This document shows, piece by piece, positions 1-9,355 of a stretch of 64,000 bases of DNA. Under the pieces are notes generated by a model. That model saw only the letters and a list, made by a program, of their open reading frames with translations. It did no database searches and was not told the DNA's origin. Made by a program: the position numbers and the translations under genes. Source of the DNA: DASSSY01 sp035708205. Lineage in GTDB: Bacteria; Bacteroidota; Bacteroidia; Chitinophagales; Chitinophagaceae. Each line of letters opens with the position of its first letter. The stretch's first letter is position 1. The stretch is from contig DASSSY010000006.1 of assembly GCA_035708205.1 (NCBI GenBank), positions 372,001 through 436,000 of the forward strand, in the 5' to 3' direction.

Positions 1-351
1 TTCGATATAATTCTTTGCTATCATGTCCTGGAGCATATTATTGAGGATGTTCAAGCTATGGGAGAGCTGTTCCGGGTGATGACGCCAGGCGGTAGTTGTT
101 ATATTCAAACCCCTTTTAAGGAAGGGGCTATTTATGAAGATGAGGCCATTGTTACGCCGAAAGAGCGGCTAAGCCATTTTGAGCAGGAGGATCATGTGCG
201 GATTTATTCGGTTGAAGGCCTGGCGGAAAGATTAAAAAGCGTCGGTTTTCTTGTGGAAATCCTATATTACCAATCCTTTGACAATCCGGAAGAAACAAAA
301 AAATACGGTTTTAAAGACGAAGAATTTATCCTCCTCGCTAAAAAACCGTAA
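1..351 (+). CDS. Class I SAM-dependent methyltransferase, C-terminal part (5' end outside window)
   Basis: The reading frame is open from base 1 and ends at TAA 349-351, so the gene begins upstream of the window. The first residues carry the Methyltransf_11 signature: FDIILCYHVLEHI is the motif that follows the SAM-binding beta-4 strand, and LFRVMTPGG is the next conserved turn. Known family members methylate small molecules, quinones or sugars; the substrate cannot be read from this fragment. An ATG at 58 lies inside the conserved domain and is not the true start. The next gene is convergent and 11 bases away. Confidence 0.8.
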   Translation, partial: FDIILCYHVLEHIIEDVQAMGELFRVMTPGGSCYIQTPFKEGAIYEDEAIVTPKERLSHFEQEDHVRIYSVEGLAERLKSVGFLVEILYYQSFDNPEETKKYGFKDEEFILLAKKP

Positions 352-362
352 TGAGTTTTATT

Positions 363-2828
363 TTAGTGAGCCCGTTTTCCGGCAGACAGGAAATTCATAA
401 ACAGGCGTATGGCTCCTGTATTTCCGGCCGGCAGCTCCCGGAAAAACGCCAGGGAGGTATAAATATATTGCCCCTGACCATAAGGCGTATAAAGCACTGA
501 ACCTTTCAATGTTGGTTTCCCCTCATCATTCATGGAAAATAAAGTTTGGTAATGGTTGTCCCATTCATCAGGGAAATATAAGCCGCGTTCCTGAACCCAG
601 CCATTGAAATCCTCCTGTGTGATCTTATTGGGGAAATTCAAGAGTGCTGATTGCGGATCTAGAAATGTTACCGGCGCGGTTTCGTCCGTAACCCGTTTGG
701 CGGACAATTGGAACGGATAAGGGCCCAGTTTATCCGTTACCTGCTGAAAAGATTTATTGTATTGTACAATCAATGTCCCACCGTTATGAACATAATCCAA
801 TAAGGTGTTCATGCCAGCCTGTAAACGCTTTTGAGTGTTTAAGGCCCGGATACCGATGACAATGGCATCATATTGGCTGAGGTAATTTTTATTATTCAGT
901 TCTAAGGCCGGGATTTCTTCTACCGTCAGGCCACAAAGCCTTAAAATATTATCCACATAATCGCCGACACCCTCTACATAACCGATCTTATGAACGGCTA
1001 CCGTCCAGTCTTTCGGTACAATTTTCATCCATGCGGCGGTAAGGTATTGCAGTTCCGGGATATGCGGATAATCGATGAGATTAACACCCATATTAAAGCT
1101 GCCCTGCCTGCTGGTTACGATAAACTGCAGATACTGCTCCGCGCTGTCAGCTTTGAGCTTTGCCGCGGGAACGGACACCACCATATAAGTGTCGATGCCT
1201 TTCCGCAGGTCCGGCAGTGGTAAGGTGGACAGTACCTGCCTTTGAGCGAACATGAGCAGTTGAGCGCTGTCAATGTCTTCAAAGGCTTTGATATGCAAAA
1301 CCACTTTTTTGTCTTCACCTGGCGTGTAGATCAATAACCTGTTGGTCGGATCAATAGACATCGGCGGTACAATGCGCAGGCGCTGGGTGATATCGCCGCG
1401 AACGGGGTCTAATTTCTTTTGAGAAACTGGGATGTCGATGGTGAAGCTTACATGATCAATGCTCAATACTACCGGCATGACCAGGGTATTGGGTGCTTCA
1501 GGCATGCCTAAATATTCCGCCGGGAACTGATATTCGTCATGTTCAGGTGGGAGGACCATCCAATAAGGTTCGGTTACCGGCTCATGTGGGTCGAGTTGGA
1601 TGGAAAAGGGGAAATCATATAAAGAGTCGTTTTTCAATACCGTTGGCCGGACGTTGCCCTGGATGACTTTTCTTTCCGGTATGATTGATTGTACGGAAAC
1701 CGGTAAGTCACCTCTGGCAATAAGATGAACGGAAACCGGTATAGTTGCGCCGGGAACGGCTTTCGGGACATCAGTTAAAGCTTCCGCCATAACGCCGGCA
1801 CAGGACAGGATAATAGGATCTATTTCCTTGATCTTCCGGTTGCGCCAGAAGGTGTCCGGGACGTTTGCGATGTGCTTACGGATATCTATTAATGCCGGAA
1901 TACTGGCCGATGGCCGGTCAAATTGAAAATGGTCGATGACCCTTTGTATGGCCTTCCCGATCTGCTCTTTTCCGGCACGTTGCCAGGAAGTATCAATGCC
2001 GTCGTAAAGGGTTTGAGCCAATGGCGCGCCTTCAATTACCTGGAAGTGCTCCACGGTTGTGCCGATGACCTGAGGTGTTCCGGCCCCCTGGCTTTTGTGC
2101 ATGCTGCGGCTTTTGCCGGCAAGCTCGCCCAATCCTTCGCCCAAAAGCGGGTCGTATTGGTTGATGCGAAGGGTAAATTGCCCGGGTTTGATGGTATTGG
2201 AAGATCCGAAGTGGAAAGCGTTAAATAATAATCGTTTGGGTAACCATAATTTATGTTTCGCGGTGTCGTTATATCCGGAAATATACAACCAGGCTTCTTT
2301 AGCCACAATGGCCGATACGGTGTGCTGTCCGTGAATACCTTCCCCTGTGGTAGGGAAGCGGCAGATGATCATATCCGGACGGGTTTCCTGTATGGCTTTT
2401 ACGGCATCCTGAACCAGTTTTTCTTTATTCCAGAAATGAAAAGTTTCCGGTACGGATGTCGTATAACCAAAGTCTACGAATGGCGAAAACATTTGTTCGG
2501 CGCCGTCTAATTTCCGGGCTTGTAAAAGCTCATGAGTGCGTATCAGGCCTAAAGCCGCGCCTTGTTCGTCACCCAGAATATTCTGCCCGCCGTCGCCCCT
2601 GGTCAGGGAATAATAAATGGTGCGTACATGATCGTGATGCACTAAATAAGCGATCATCCTGGTATTTTCGTCATCCGGGTGGGCGGCGAAATACATGACC
2701 GTTCCCAGGGTCTTGAGCTGCTCAAGCTTTTGGTAAATCCGGGAGGACGGCATTGGCCGTATCTGTTGTGCGACAACAGATACGCAACAGGCCAGTAAAA
2801 GGATGCAGGAAAGAAAAAGTTTCTTCAT
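363..2828 (-). CDS. Secreted PIG-L (LmbE-like) family deacetylase with C-terminal extension
   Basis: The protein has 821 residues. A signal peptide covers about residues 1-20, so it is exported. The PIG-L/LmbE zinc motif AHPDDE is at 49-54 and a second metal-site motif HGQH is at 166-169; enzymes of this family hydrolyse N-acetyl groups of sugars or glycoconjugates. A region near residues 640-760 (VIGIRALN, then GGTLIVQYN) resembles a glutamine-amidotransferase-like fold, as in other large Bacteroidota PIG-L proteins. It is the last gene of a minus-strand operon, 40 bases after the C25 peptidase gene. The true substrate is unknown; a role in glycan trimming linked to secretion is inference from position. 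Confidence 0.85.
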   Translation of the reverse strand: MKKLFLSCILLLACCVSVVAQQIRPMPSSRIYQKLEQLKTLGTVMYFAAHPDDENTRMIAYLVHHDHVRTIYYSLTRGDGGQNILGDEQGAALGLIRTHELLQARKLDGAEQMFSPFVDFGYTTSVPETFHFWNKEKLVQDAVKAIQETRPDMIICRFPTTGEGIHGQHTVSAIVAKEAWLYISGYNDTAKHKLWLPKRLLFNAFHFGSSNTIKPGQFTLRINQYDPLLGEGLGELAGKSRSMHKSQGAGTPQVIGTTVEHFQVIEGAPLAQTLYDGIDTSWQRAGKEQIGKAIQRVIDHFQFDRPSASIPALIDIRKHIANVPDTFWRNRKIKEIDPIILSCAGVMAEALTDVPKAVPGATIPVSVHLIARGDLPVSVQSIIPERKVIQGNVRPTVLKNDSLYDFPFSIQLDPHEPVTEPYWMVLPPEHDEYQFPAEYLGMPEAPNTLVMPVVLSIDHVSFTIDIPVSQKKLDPVRGDITQRLRIVPPMSIDPTNRLLIYTPGEDKKVVLHIKAFEDIDSAQLLMFAQRQVLSTLPLPDLRKGIDTYMVVSVPAAKLKADSAEQYLQFIVTSRQGSFNMGVNLIDYPHIPELQYLTAAWMKIVPKDWTVAVHKIGYVEGVGDYVDNILRLCGLTVEEIPALELNNKNYLSQYDAIVIGIRALNTQKRLQAGMNTLLDYVHNGGTLIVQYNKSFQQVTDKLGPYPFQLSAKRVTDETAPVTFLDPQSALLNFPNKITQEDFNGWVQERGLYFPDEWDNHYQTLFSMNDEGKPTLKGSVLYTPYGQGQYIYTSLAFFRELPAGNTGAIRLFMNFLSAGKRAH

Positions 2829-2868
2829 GATTATCGTTTAAGCAATCCTGCAAATGTACAAAATGAGA

Positions 2869-5800
2869 TTAACGCATAATGTACAACTTTCCGTATCCGT
2901 TCTTGAAGAATTTGTCAACCGCCGCATCGGAACGGTGATCAATGTCATTGCCGCGAATAGAAGTAATGACCCGGTATAAATAGACGCCGTTGCCTAGCAA
3001 CTGGCCGTATTGGTCACGCCCGTCCCAATGATAATCTGTCATGTTCCGGCCTATATGCAGGGGCCCCAGCTCATCTTTTGTGATTTCCCGGACCACTTTC
3101 CCCGTAATGGTTAAGATTTGAATTTTAAACTGTGAGGGGATTTCAGAACCTGTAAGCGTAAATAAGAATTGGGTTGAAGTTGAGAACGGATTCGGGTAGT
3201 TCAGTACATTCGTGATGCTGGGTTTGTTCTCTACAGTGAATTGCACTTCATATTTAGGGGCGTTTTCGGCAATGTTGCCGGCCTTGTCTTTTCCCGTAAC
3301 GATAAGCTTGTATACACCGTCTTCTTTAAGAACAGGCCGGTATTCCACCCGGGCTATATTATTTTCGCCATTGCCGTTAGCCGTTGCCGGAAAGAATTTA
3401 CAAATACTGCCATCAAAGGAAATGCTTTCGGGTGCCGTCTCATTGGGCTTTAACAGCTGGACGGTTATACCTGAAGTATCATTCAGCAAATTGTACCGGC
3501 TGTTGTCTTTCAATAATATTTTGATCAATGGTTTTGCGGAAACAATGTCTTTGTCTAAAATGTGCACGCCGTCGAAAGTAACGTCTAACAGGGGATTTAT
3601 TTTGTCGGCATTCATTAAGAAAGGCAGGTAGCCGATATTGTTGGGATGGTATTGTTCCGGCTGGTCGTTATCCGGGTTGGCCTCGATATAGAGGAAGTTC
3701 TTCCCGGGATATTGATCGGCATTGAAATCGAGACTGGCCACCAGGGTGTCGTTCCCGGTAAGCTTCTTGTATCTTTTTTCGGTGAGCAGGTGAGCGACGT
3801 TGCGCGAATCGATAATCTTATATTTTACCAGCATGCTATCCATAGGATAGGGGGTCAGGTTCTCAATGGCGACCCGTATTTCCTGTTCCTGGCCTTCATT
3901 GATGGAGTCGGTATAGACTAACCTGGCTGCACCGTTCAGCGCTGCTTCCGGAAGGGGCTTGTACAGGACGCGCCAGAAGTGTAGGTCGGCGCTGGTTCGG
4001 TTAGCCGTGTCCACACTATTCCAAATCAGCCTCATTTTCGGATAAGCTTCTGCGGAAATGAAATTCAGGGCAGTGTCCTGGGCCTTCCCTGAATAAACTT
4101 TGGTTTCATGGCCCTGGCTGTCGATACCATAAACATTGATGAAAGGATAATCGTTTTGCGGGTCAGGCGATCCTGTTGATCTTTTCCAGATCAATTGCTG
4201 CCATTCTTTTGCCGGGCCGATGATCGTGCTTAACAGCTTTCCCGTATCCGGATAGCTGTTGAAGGAAGCCTGGAGCGTGATCTTGCTGGTACTGTCCGGG
4301 CTGATTTCCTGGTAAACCGGATAAGTGTTGTCTCCTTTTTTACGGAAAAAAATAAACGATTTCCGGGAATTAAATTGATCTATGTCTGTAAATCCAAGGT
4401 TTTTGATGGCATGATAAAGGGAATTGCCCGAACCCAGAACAGCCGTGTCCGCCATCCATTCGTTTATGGTTGTCCGGTCCCATTCGTTAGCGCCGTAGGT
4501 AATTCCGTAAATTAAATTGGCCACCATAATATAATCGCCTTGCGGCACACGTTGGATCATCTTTATGGCACTGTCGCGGCCGGCTAGATCCTTGGTGTAA
4601 AATTCAAAGACATAATCACTATGGCCGCAATTGTGGATAGATCCATATTTACCCGGGCCGGTAGTCGTGTTTTTCCAGGGTTTTCCCGTAGTCTTATCAA
4701 TGACCATGATGCGGATGGAACCGCTAAAACCACATCCCCATTGGTCCAGAATAACGTCATTTAGCGTTTGGCGTACGGTAAAATAATCATTGGTAGGAGG
4801 ATAAATAACCTTATTGACCAGTATGAGGTTATTTTGTAATGGCGCAAAGGTAAACTTACGGCTGCTTTCGGGTAGCTCGATAGCTTCCATGTCATCATTC
4901 AGGTACTGATAATAATGGGACTGGTTCCAGCCATCACTGCCGTTGGCCAAATAAATGAATGAGCTTTGACTCCATTGAATGGCACCGTTGACTGCAGAGT
5001 CAGGAGCCGTACGCCAGTAATAGACCATGCTATCTTGCAAGATCAGGTTGGGTGTCCATTTCAGGACACCGCCTAAGCTCGTTATGGCGGTTTGTTGCAG
5101 TAAGGGACTGTTGAATTTCGCAGTTGTGTCTATCTGGAACCTGTATTTGCCTGCAGGAGCAAAAGCATTCAGGGTGGATGCTTTTAAGGTTACGCCCTGT
5201 TGATGTACAATAGCGAATTTTGCCGGGTAAACGGGAATTAGATTATTGGCATATATGTAAACCTGAAGCGTTGCCTGGTTGTTCTGTTCAGAGGTTTCCT
5301 CAAATTTATTTTCAGGGTCGATCTTTACGGTATAATTATTCAGACCGATGTCTTTGAGCGGATCCACGGGGATAGTAAAATGTAAGGTATCCGTATTGAA
5401 TAGATCCGGCACTTTTACCGTATCCGCAAAGGTTATGGTATTATTGCCCATGTGCGTATGTGCCAAAGTCACGGTGACGGTGTCCTTTATGGCCTTACCC
5501 AGGTTGTAAACCACGACTTTCAGATCAAATGAATCACTGGATGTTGAGATGTTGACAGGATTGGAGCTCATAGCCTCTGTTTCTACGTCATAATCCGGTT
5601 TTTCGGGGTTATAAATATGAATGGCGGGGTCTCCCTGTAAGAGCATACATTGCGTATGGATGTCCATGTAGGTACCTGTGTTGACACCCTGGAGGCTATT
5701 GATGTTTAATTGATATTGTTTACCGAATGTCGCACCATAATCTTTTTGGCAAAAATCCAGGTAAAGATTTTCCATGTATTGGGGGAGAATGCTGGTATAA

Positions 5801-7914
5801 CCATAATTATTTTCGGCTAACATGGCGATGGCGCCGCCGTTTTCGGAATGGATATAGTCTTCGCTGATGGTTTTGTCATTGGTTAGCGAATAGATTTGTG
5901 CCACATCGCAACCAAAGGCCAGGAAGATTGGAAATCGGGGATTGGCATTGTAAAGATTGGGGTCATTCAGGTTGTAGTCAAACCCTGCAGCAGACGCATG
6001 CCCGTAAAAGGTGATGACGTTGACGCCGTTGTTGATCAGTGAGTCGATGGCGGGGTTGTCAACATTTTCCGTAGGGTCTGTAGAAGTTTTGGAGATTGTT
6101 CTGACAATGCCGCCGATTAAAGTGTCTTTATAAGTTTGTCCGCTGGTATTTAAGGTATTCAACAGATGTTGCTGTAAGCCGAGATCAGAGGAGCCGGCAA
6201 TGTGCAATGCCCGTTTTTTCCAGAGTTCTGTCGCGGCCGACGGCAAGGTATTGGATTTAATAGCCAGATCATAAGCTCTTACCTTATCCAGGTAATCGCC
6301 GATCTCCTGGTTGTTGTAGACGGAAAGACGGCCGGTGGCTAAAGTGGGCTTTTGGGAATTGTTAAAGGCGGACAATAAATTGTCTGAGCCGGGGTGTCCC
6401 CAGGTGGGAACTACGGGATAGGTATAAGTGCTGCGTTGGGCTAAATAGCTGCTATAATTGCTGTAATAAATACCCTTTCCGATGATGAACAGGTATTCGG
6501 GCGTAGTCTGCCAGTTGGCTTCAGCATATTTGATGAACCGCCGGATACTCATAGGATCAAAATCGTAGCCGTAGCCAAACTGGTCATATAAGCCGGTAAC
6601 ATCTACGATCACGGGGGCAAATCCGCCACCGGCAGCGCTGGCCCGGTAGGTTTTATATTGCTGCACATAATCGGGTAAGGCGTCGATATAGTCTTTGTGG
6701 GTTAAGATAATATAATTACCCTGGCTGACCGCCTGGCTGTAGTCTTTAAACTGAACATCCTGAAAGCTGGCCAGATCGGTAATGGAACCGGCACTGGCCA
6801 GGTAAAGCTCTTTTTTACCTGGATCGTTGTCCAGGTAAAATTGTAATTGATTATTATTGGTGGTACCGGTATAAATCTTATTGTTGGTGAGATCGAAAAG
6901 AATGGGCGCTGCATTGCCGGCGCTAAAGTTGGCAATGCTTAAATAACGCTCGCCCGCGTTAAGTTCAAAGGCTGCGTTATTGGTAAATGTTCCGTTGAAA
7001 TCAAAGCTGTGCGGGTACCGGATGCTTGCCATATAAAGGGAGTAGTAAGCGGCATCATTGAACGCAATAGCCGTGCTGCTGCTACCGATATCAGCATTAG
7101 GGATATTAACTGTTTTGCGAATGTATGAATAGCCGGCGAAAGTGGTGTCGAAGATAAGGTTGGAGCCTTTTTTTACCGTAAGGTTATGGGTTTGACCGAC
7201 GAGGTTCGTATTGGAGGCCAGGACAAAAGATAACTGTGCCGCTTGCCCGCTTGTAGAGGCAAAACCCTGGGTAGAAAAGGTCAATGAGGTGGCCAGCTGT
7301 GTTCTTGTATTATAGGCATAACCTTCGCCAAAGTCAAAATCGGACGAATAAAAATAATAGGCAGAATTGACGTCATAGCTTTCCCCAAAAGACAGATAAG
7401 TGCGCCTGTTAGCTGTTGGAAATGATGTTGCCCAACAATAAGAAGCGGCAGTCGGCGCCGGGTTCGGAATAGAATTACTGGTAAGAGCCAGTCTTTTGTG
7501 TGCGCTGTTATCGTGAGTGAGGTAGTAGGCTGCAGAATCGGTAAATAAATTGACTACCGTATCCGGCTGCAGGCCGGGCTGTGGGTATAATTCCGTGTTC
7601 ATGCCGCCGGTGGCCGGGTAAGCGTAAAATTCGATATAGTCGTTGCCGGAGAAATTTCCGGCCGTACTTGTATAAAGCGGCACTTCTTTGCCGTCCCTGA
7701 ACAGCGCGAACTGGCTGCCCGGGACATTTGAGAAACCAAGGGCATTAAGCTCGGCAGCGGAGATCCTGTAAATGCCTTTCCGGGCGATCTTGACCTTTTT
7801 GTAGGTATTGCCCAGGTGAATCCATTCGTTACCAAATGTGCTTTGTGCTTTTGCTTTTTGCGCAAAAATAAATCCCAAAGCTAGAAGAAATGAAAGTTGT
7901 ACAAGCTGTTTCAT
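2869..7914 (-). CDS. C25-family cysteine peptidase, T9SS sortase PorU2 type
   Basis: This 1681-residue exported protein has a signal peptide (about 1-23, ending in AKAQS). The centre is a gingipain-like C25 peptidase with the probable catalytic pair His639 (YGHAS) and Cys669 (FGCDV). A CARDB-like adhesion domain follows (about 780-900), and the end is a FlgD-Ig-like module (about 1580-1660, NPFSTST and GNGVYLYRV). Classical PorU is the T9SS sortase that trims cargo C-terminal domains and anchors cargo. This protein is longer than classical PorU, and its motifs around His and Cys differ from PorU (GHGG, TCEF), so I call it the PorU2 type. It lies 32 bases after a PorV/PorQ-family gene. The sortase role is inferred from family and neighbour. 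Confidence 0.8.
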   Translation of the reverse strand: MKQLVQLSFLLALGFIFAQKAKAQSTFGNEWIHLGNTYKKVKIARKGIYRISAAELNALGFSNVPGSQFALFRDGKEVPLYTSTAGNFSGNDYIEFYAYPATGGMNTELYPQPGLQPDTVVNLFTDSAAYYLTHDNSAHKRLALTSNSIPNPAPTAASYCWATSFPTANRRTYLSFGESYDVNSAYYFYSSDFDFGEGYAYNTRTQLATSLTFSTQGFASTSGQAAQLSFVLASNTNLVGQTHNLTVKKGSNLIFDTTFAGYSYIRKTVNIPNADIGSSSTAIAFNDAAYYSLYMASIRYPHSFDFNGTFTNNAAFELNAGERYLSIANFSAGNAAPILFDLTNNKIYTGTTNNNQLQFYLDNDPGKKELYLASAGSITDLASFQDVQFKDYSQAVSQGNYIILTHKDYIDALPDYVQQYKTYRASAAGGGFAPVIVDVTGLYDQFGYGYDFDPMSIRRFIKYAEANWQTTPEYLFIIGKGIYYSNYSSYLAQRSTYTYPVVPTWGHPGSDNLLSAFNNSQKPTLATGRLSVYNNQEIGDYLDKVRAYDLAIKSNTLPSAATELWKKRALHIAGSSDLGLQQHLLNTLNTSGQTYKDTLIGGIVRTISKTSTDPTENVDNPAIDSLINNGVNVITFYGHASAAGFDYNLNDPNLYNANPRFPIFLAFGCDVAQIYSLTNDKTISEDYIHSENGGAIAMLAENNYGYTSILPQYMENLYLDFCQKDYGATFGKQYQLNINSLQGVNTGTYMDIHTQCMLLQGDPAIHIYNPEKPDYDVETEAMSSNPVNISTSSDSFDLKVVVYNLGKAIKDTVTVTLAHTHMGNNTITFADTVKVPDLFNTDTLHFTIPVDPLKDIGLNNYTVKIDPENKFEETSEQNNQATLQVYIYANNLIPVYPAKFAIVHQQGVTLKASTLNAFAPAGKYRFQIDTTAKFNSPLLQQTAITSLGGVLKWTPNLILQDSMVYYWRTAPDSAVNGAIQWSQSSFIYLANGSDGWNQSHYYQYLNDDMEAIELPESSRKFTFAPLQNNLILVNKVIYPPTNDYFTVRQTLNDVILDQWGCGFSGSIRIMVIDKTTGKPWKNTTTGPGKYGSIHNCGHSDYVFEFYTKDLAGRDSAIKMIQRVPQGDYIMVANLIYGITYGANEWDRTTINEWMADTAVLGSGNSLYHAIKNLGFTDIDQFNSRKSFIFFRKKGDNTYPVYQEISPDSTSKITLQASFNSYPDTGKLLSTIIGPAKEWQQLIWKRSTGSPDPQNDYPFINVYGIDSQGHETKVYSGKAQDTALNFISAEAYPKMRLIWNSVDTANRTSADLHFWRVLYKPLPEAALNGAARLVYTDSINEGQEQEIRVAIENLTPYPMDSMLVKYKIIDSRNVAHLLTEKRYKKLTGNDTLVASLDFNADQYPGKNFLYIEANPDNDQPEQYHPNNIGYLPFLMNADKINPLLDVTFDGVHILDKDIVSAKPLIKILLKDNSRYNLLNDTSGITVQLLKPNETAPESISFDGSICKFFPATANGNGENNIARVEYRPVLKEDGVYKLIVTGKDKAGNIAENAPKYEVQFTVENKPSITNVLNYPNPFSTSTQFLFTLTGSEIPSQFKIQILTITGKVVREITKDELGPLHIGRNMTDYHWDGRDQYGQLLGNGVYLYRVITSIRGNDIDHRSDAAVDKFFKNGYGKLYIMR

Positions 7915-7946
7915 AAATATGATAAAATGGAATTGTCGTTGTTCTA

Positions 7947-9131
7947 TTATTGACCTGCCGGGTTCTTAATTTTTGTTGCCGGATTTTTTTCAAAATGGCT
8001 CTTAGTATCGGGTTTGTATCGGCCATTCGCCCGGTCAATATTGATGTGCAGGGAAATGATATGGGACATTAGGGGATTGTCCTGCATTTGCAGACTGGTA
8101 AAGGCATAGTCCACCGACAGGCTTTTAATTTTAAAGCCCACCCCGACGGATGGCTGGAAGACAGTGTATTTTGATTGGTTTGTAGTATCCGAATTGTCCA
8201 GGGCCCGGTAGAAATTTCCAACGCCCGCCCGCAGGAAAATAACATTCTTATAGCTGGCTTCAAGACCTGCTTTCGGGTCAATGCTGAATCCTTTTGTGCC
8301 GATCAGCGCGGCCCTTTTACCATCGGTCGTTAAGTCAAAGCCTAACTCTGCCAACAATTGAAAGCGGCTTTTTTCTTTGAAGAAGCTGTGCGCCACGCCA
8401 AAATTAAAACGGGGCAGCATAACTTCATAAGATTTGATGGGAATTTCATTGCCAGTGGCTTCAAATACCTGTTTTTCCTTATCAGTCAGATGGAATGACC
8501 ATGCCGTATAGGTGCTGGTAATGTCTTTCATCATGAGGCCGAAGCGCCAGGATTTGTAACGCATCTGCAGTCCGGCATCCAGGCCAAAGCCCCAGGCATT
8601 GGCCATGCTCCCTACATTCCGGTATAATACTTTGGCATTGACGCCGGCTGTCGTCACCCATTCGGGGTGTGCTTTCAAAACAGGTACTTTTTGGGCATAA
8701 GAAAAATATAAGGCATAATCACCGGCTGAAAAACCTTTTAACTGGCTATCGTCAAATGAGCCGTCGGGTTGTACATAATCGATGGTATAGGGAATATTAT
8801 CCGTGGCAAACCGGATAAAGCTTAGGGCTAATACACGATTGCTGTCCTTTAAGGGCATCGCCAGGGCCCCGTAATCGTATTTGAAAATACCTGCAAAATA
8901 TTCGGCATGCATTAAGCCTGCGTCAAAATCTGAAGAGATATTGACCAGGCCGGCCGGATTCCAATAGCCGGAATACACGTCAGAACAGGTGGCCGTGTTG
9001 GCGCCGGCCATGGATAAAGCCCTCGCGCCGACACCAATGTTAAGATATTCATTGACATAAATACGGCTTTGCGCGGAAACTGTTCCTTGTATTCCTAATC
9101 CCAAACTTAAAATAAGTATAAATTTCTTCAT
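7947..9131 (-). CDS. PorV/PorQ-family outer-membrane beta-barrel protein
   Basis: The 394-residue protein has a signal peptide (about 1-20, cut after VSAQ). It shows the family's N-terminal signature GARALSMAGANTA followed by YWNPAGL, then alternating hydrophobic strands expected of a barrel. PorV carries T9SS cargo to the sortase PorU at the outer membrane. The signature here is the broader PorV/PorQ type rather than strict PorV, so I leave the symbol empty. It is the first gene of the operon with the PorU2-type peptidase 32 bases downstream, which suggests the two work as a cargo-shuttle and sortase pair. A lysine-rich tail follows the last strand. Confidence 0.8.
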   Translation of the reverse strand: MKKFILILSLGLGIQGTVSAQSRIYVNEYLNIGVGARALSMAGANTATCSDVYSGYWNPAGLVNISSDFDAGLMHAEYFAGIFKYDYGALAMPLKDSNRVLALSFIRFATDNIPYTIDYVQPDGSFDDSQLKGFSAGDYALYFSYAQKVPVLKAHPEWVTTAGVNAKVLYRNVGSMANAWGFGLDAGLQMRYKSWRFGLMMKDITSTYTAWSFHLTDKEKQVFEATGNEIPIKSYEVMLPRFNFGVAHSFFKEKSRFQLLAELGFDLTTDGKRAALIGTKGFSIDPKAGLEASYKNVIFLRAGVGNFYRALDNSDTTNQSKYTVFQPSVGVGFKIKSLSVDYAFTSLQMQDNPLMSHIISLHINIDRANGRYKPDTKSHFEKNPATKIKNPAGQ

Positions 9132-9195
9132 GTATTCTTAGGTTAATGCTGATAATTATTTTAGATAGGTAATTTGGAAATATTAAGCCTGTCCA

Positions 9196-9203
9196 CAAAG
9201 GTA
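9196..9203 (-). promoter_or_regulatory. Promoter -7 box for the PorV/PorQ operon
   Basis: On the minus strand the bases read TACCTTTG, an exact match to the Bacteroidota -7 consensus TAnnTTTG. It lies 64 bases before the start codon, giving a leader of about 58 bases. I see no clear TTTG -33 box at the usual distance. Confidence 0.45.
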
Positions 9204-9302
9204 ATAAAGCTTTTAGTGTTTTATTTGGATAAATTATGCATTCGGTTCAACGCCTGCTTGATGAATTTTATGCCATTGAATAGCGCTTTTGTGATTTTCA
9301 AG

Positions 9303-9310
9303 TATTTTTG
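9303..9310 (+). promoter_or_regulatory. Possible promoter -7 box for tyrS
   Basis: The bases TATTTTTG fit TAnnTTTG and lie 45 bases before the TTG start. The region is AT-rich, so a chance match is possible, and no -33 box is evident. Confidence 0.3.
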
Positions 9311-9355
9311 CCAAAGCACTCCTTAAATATTGAACGCCTTAAATAGATCTTTGAT

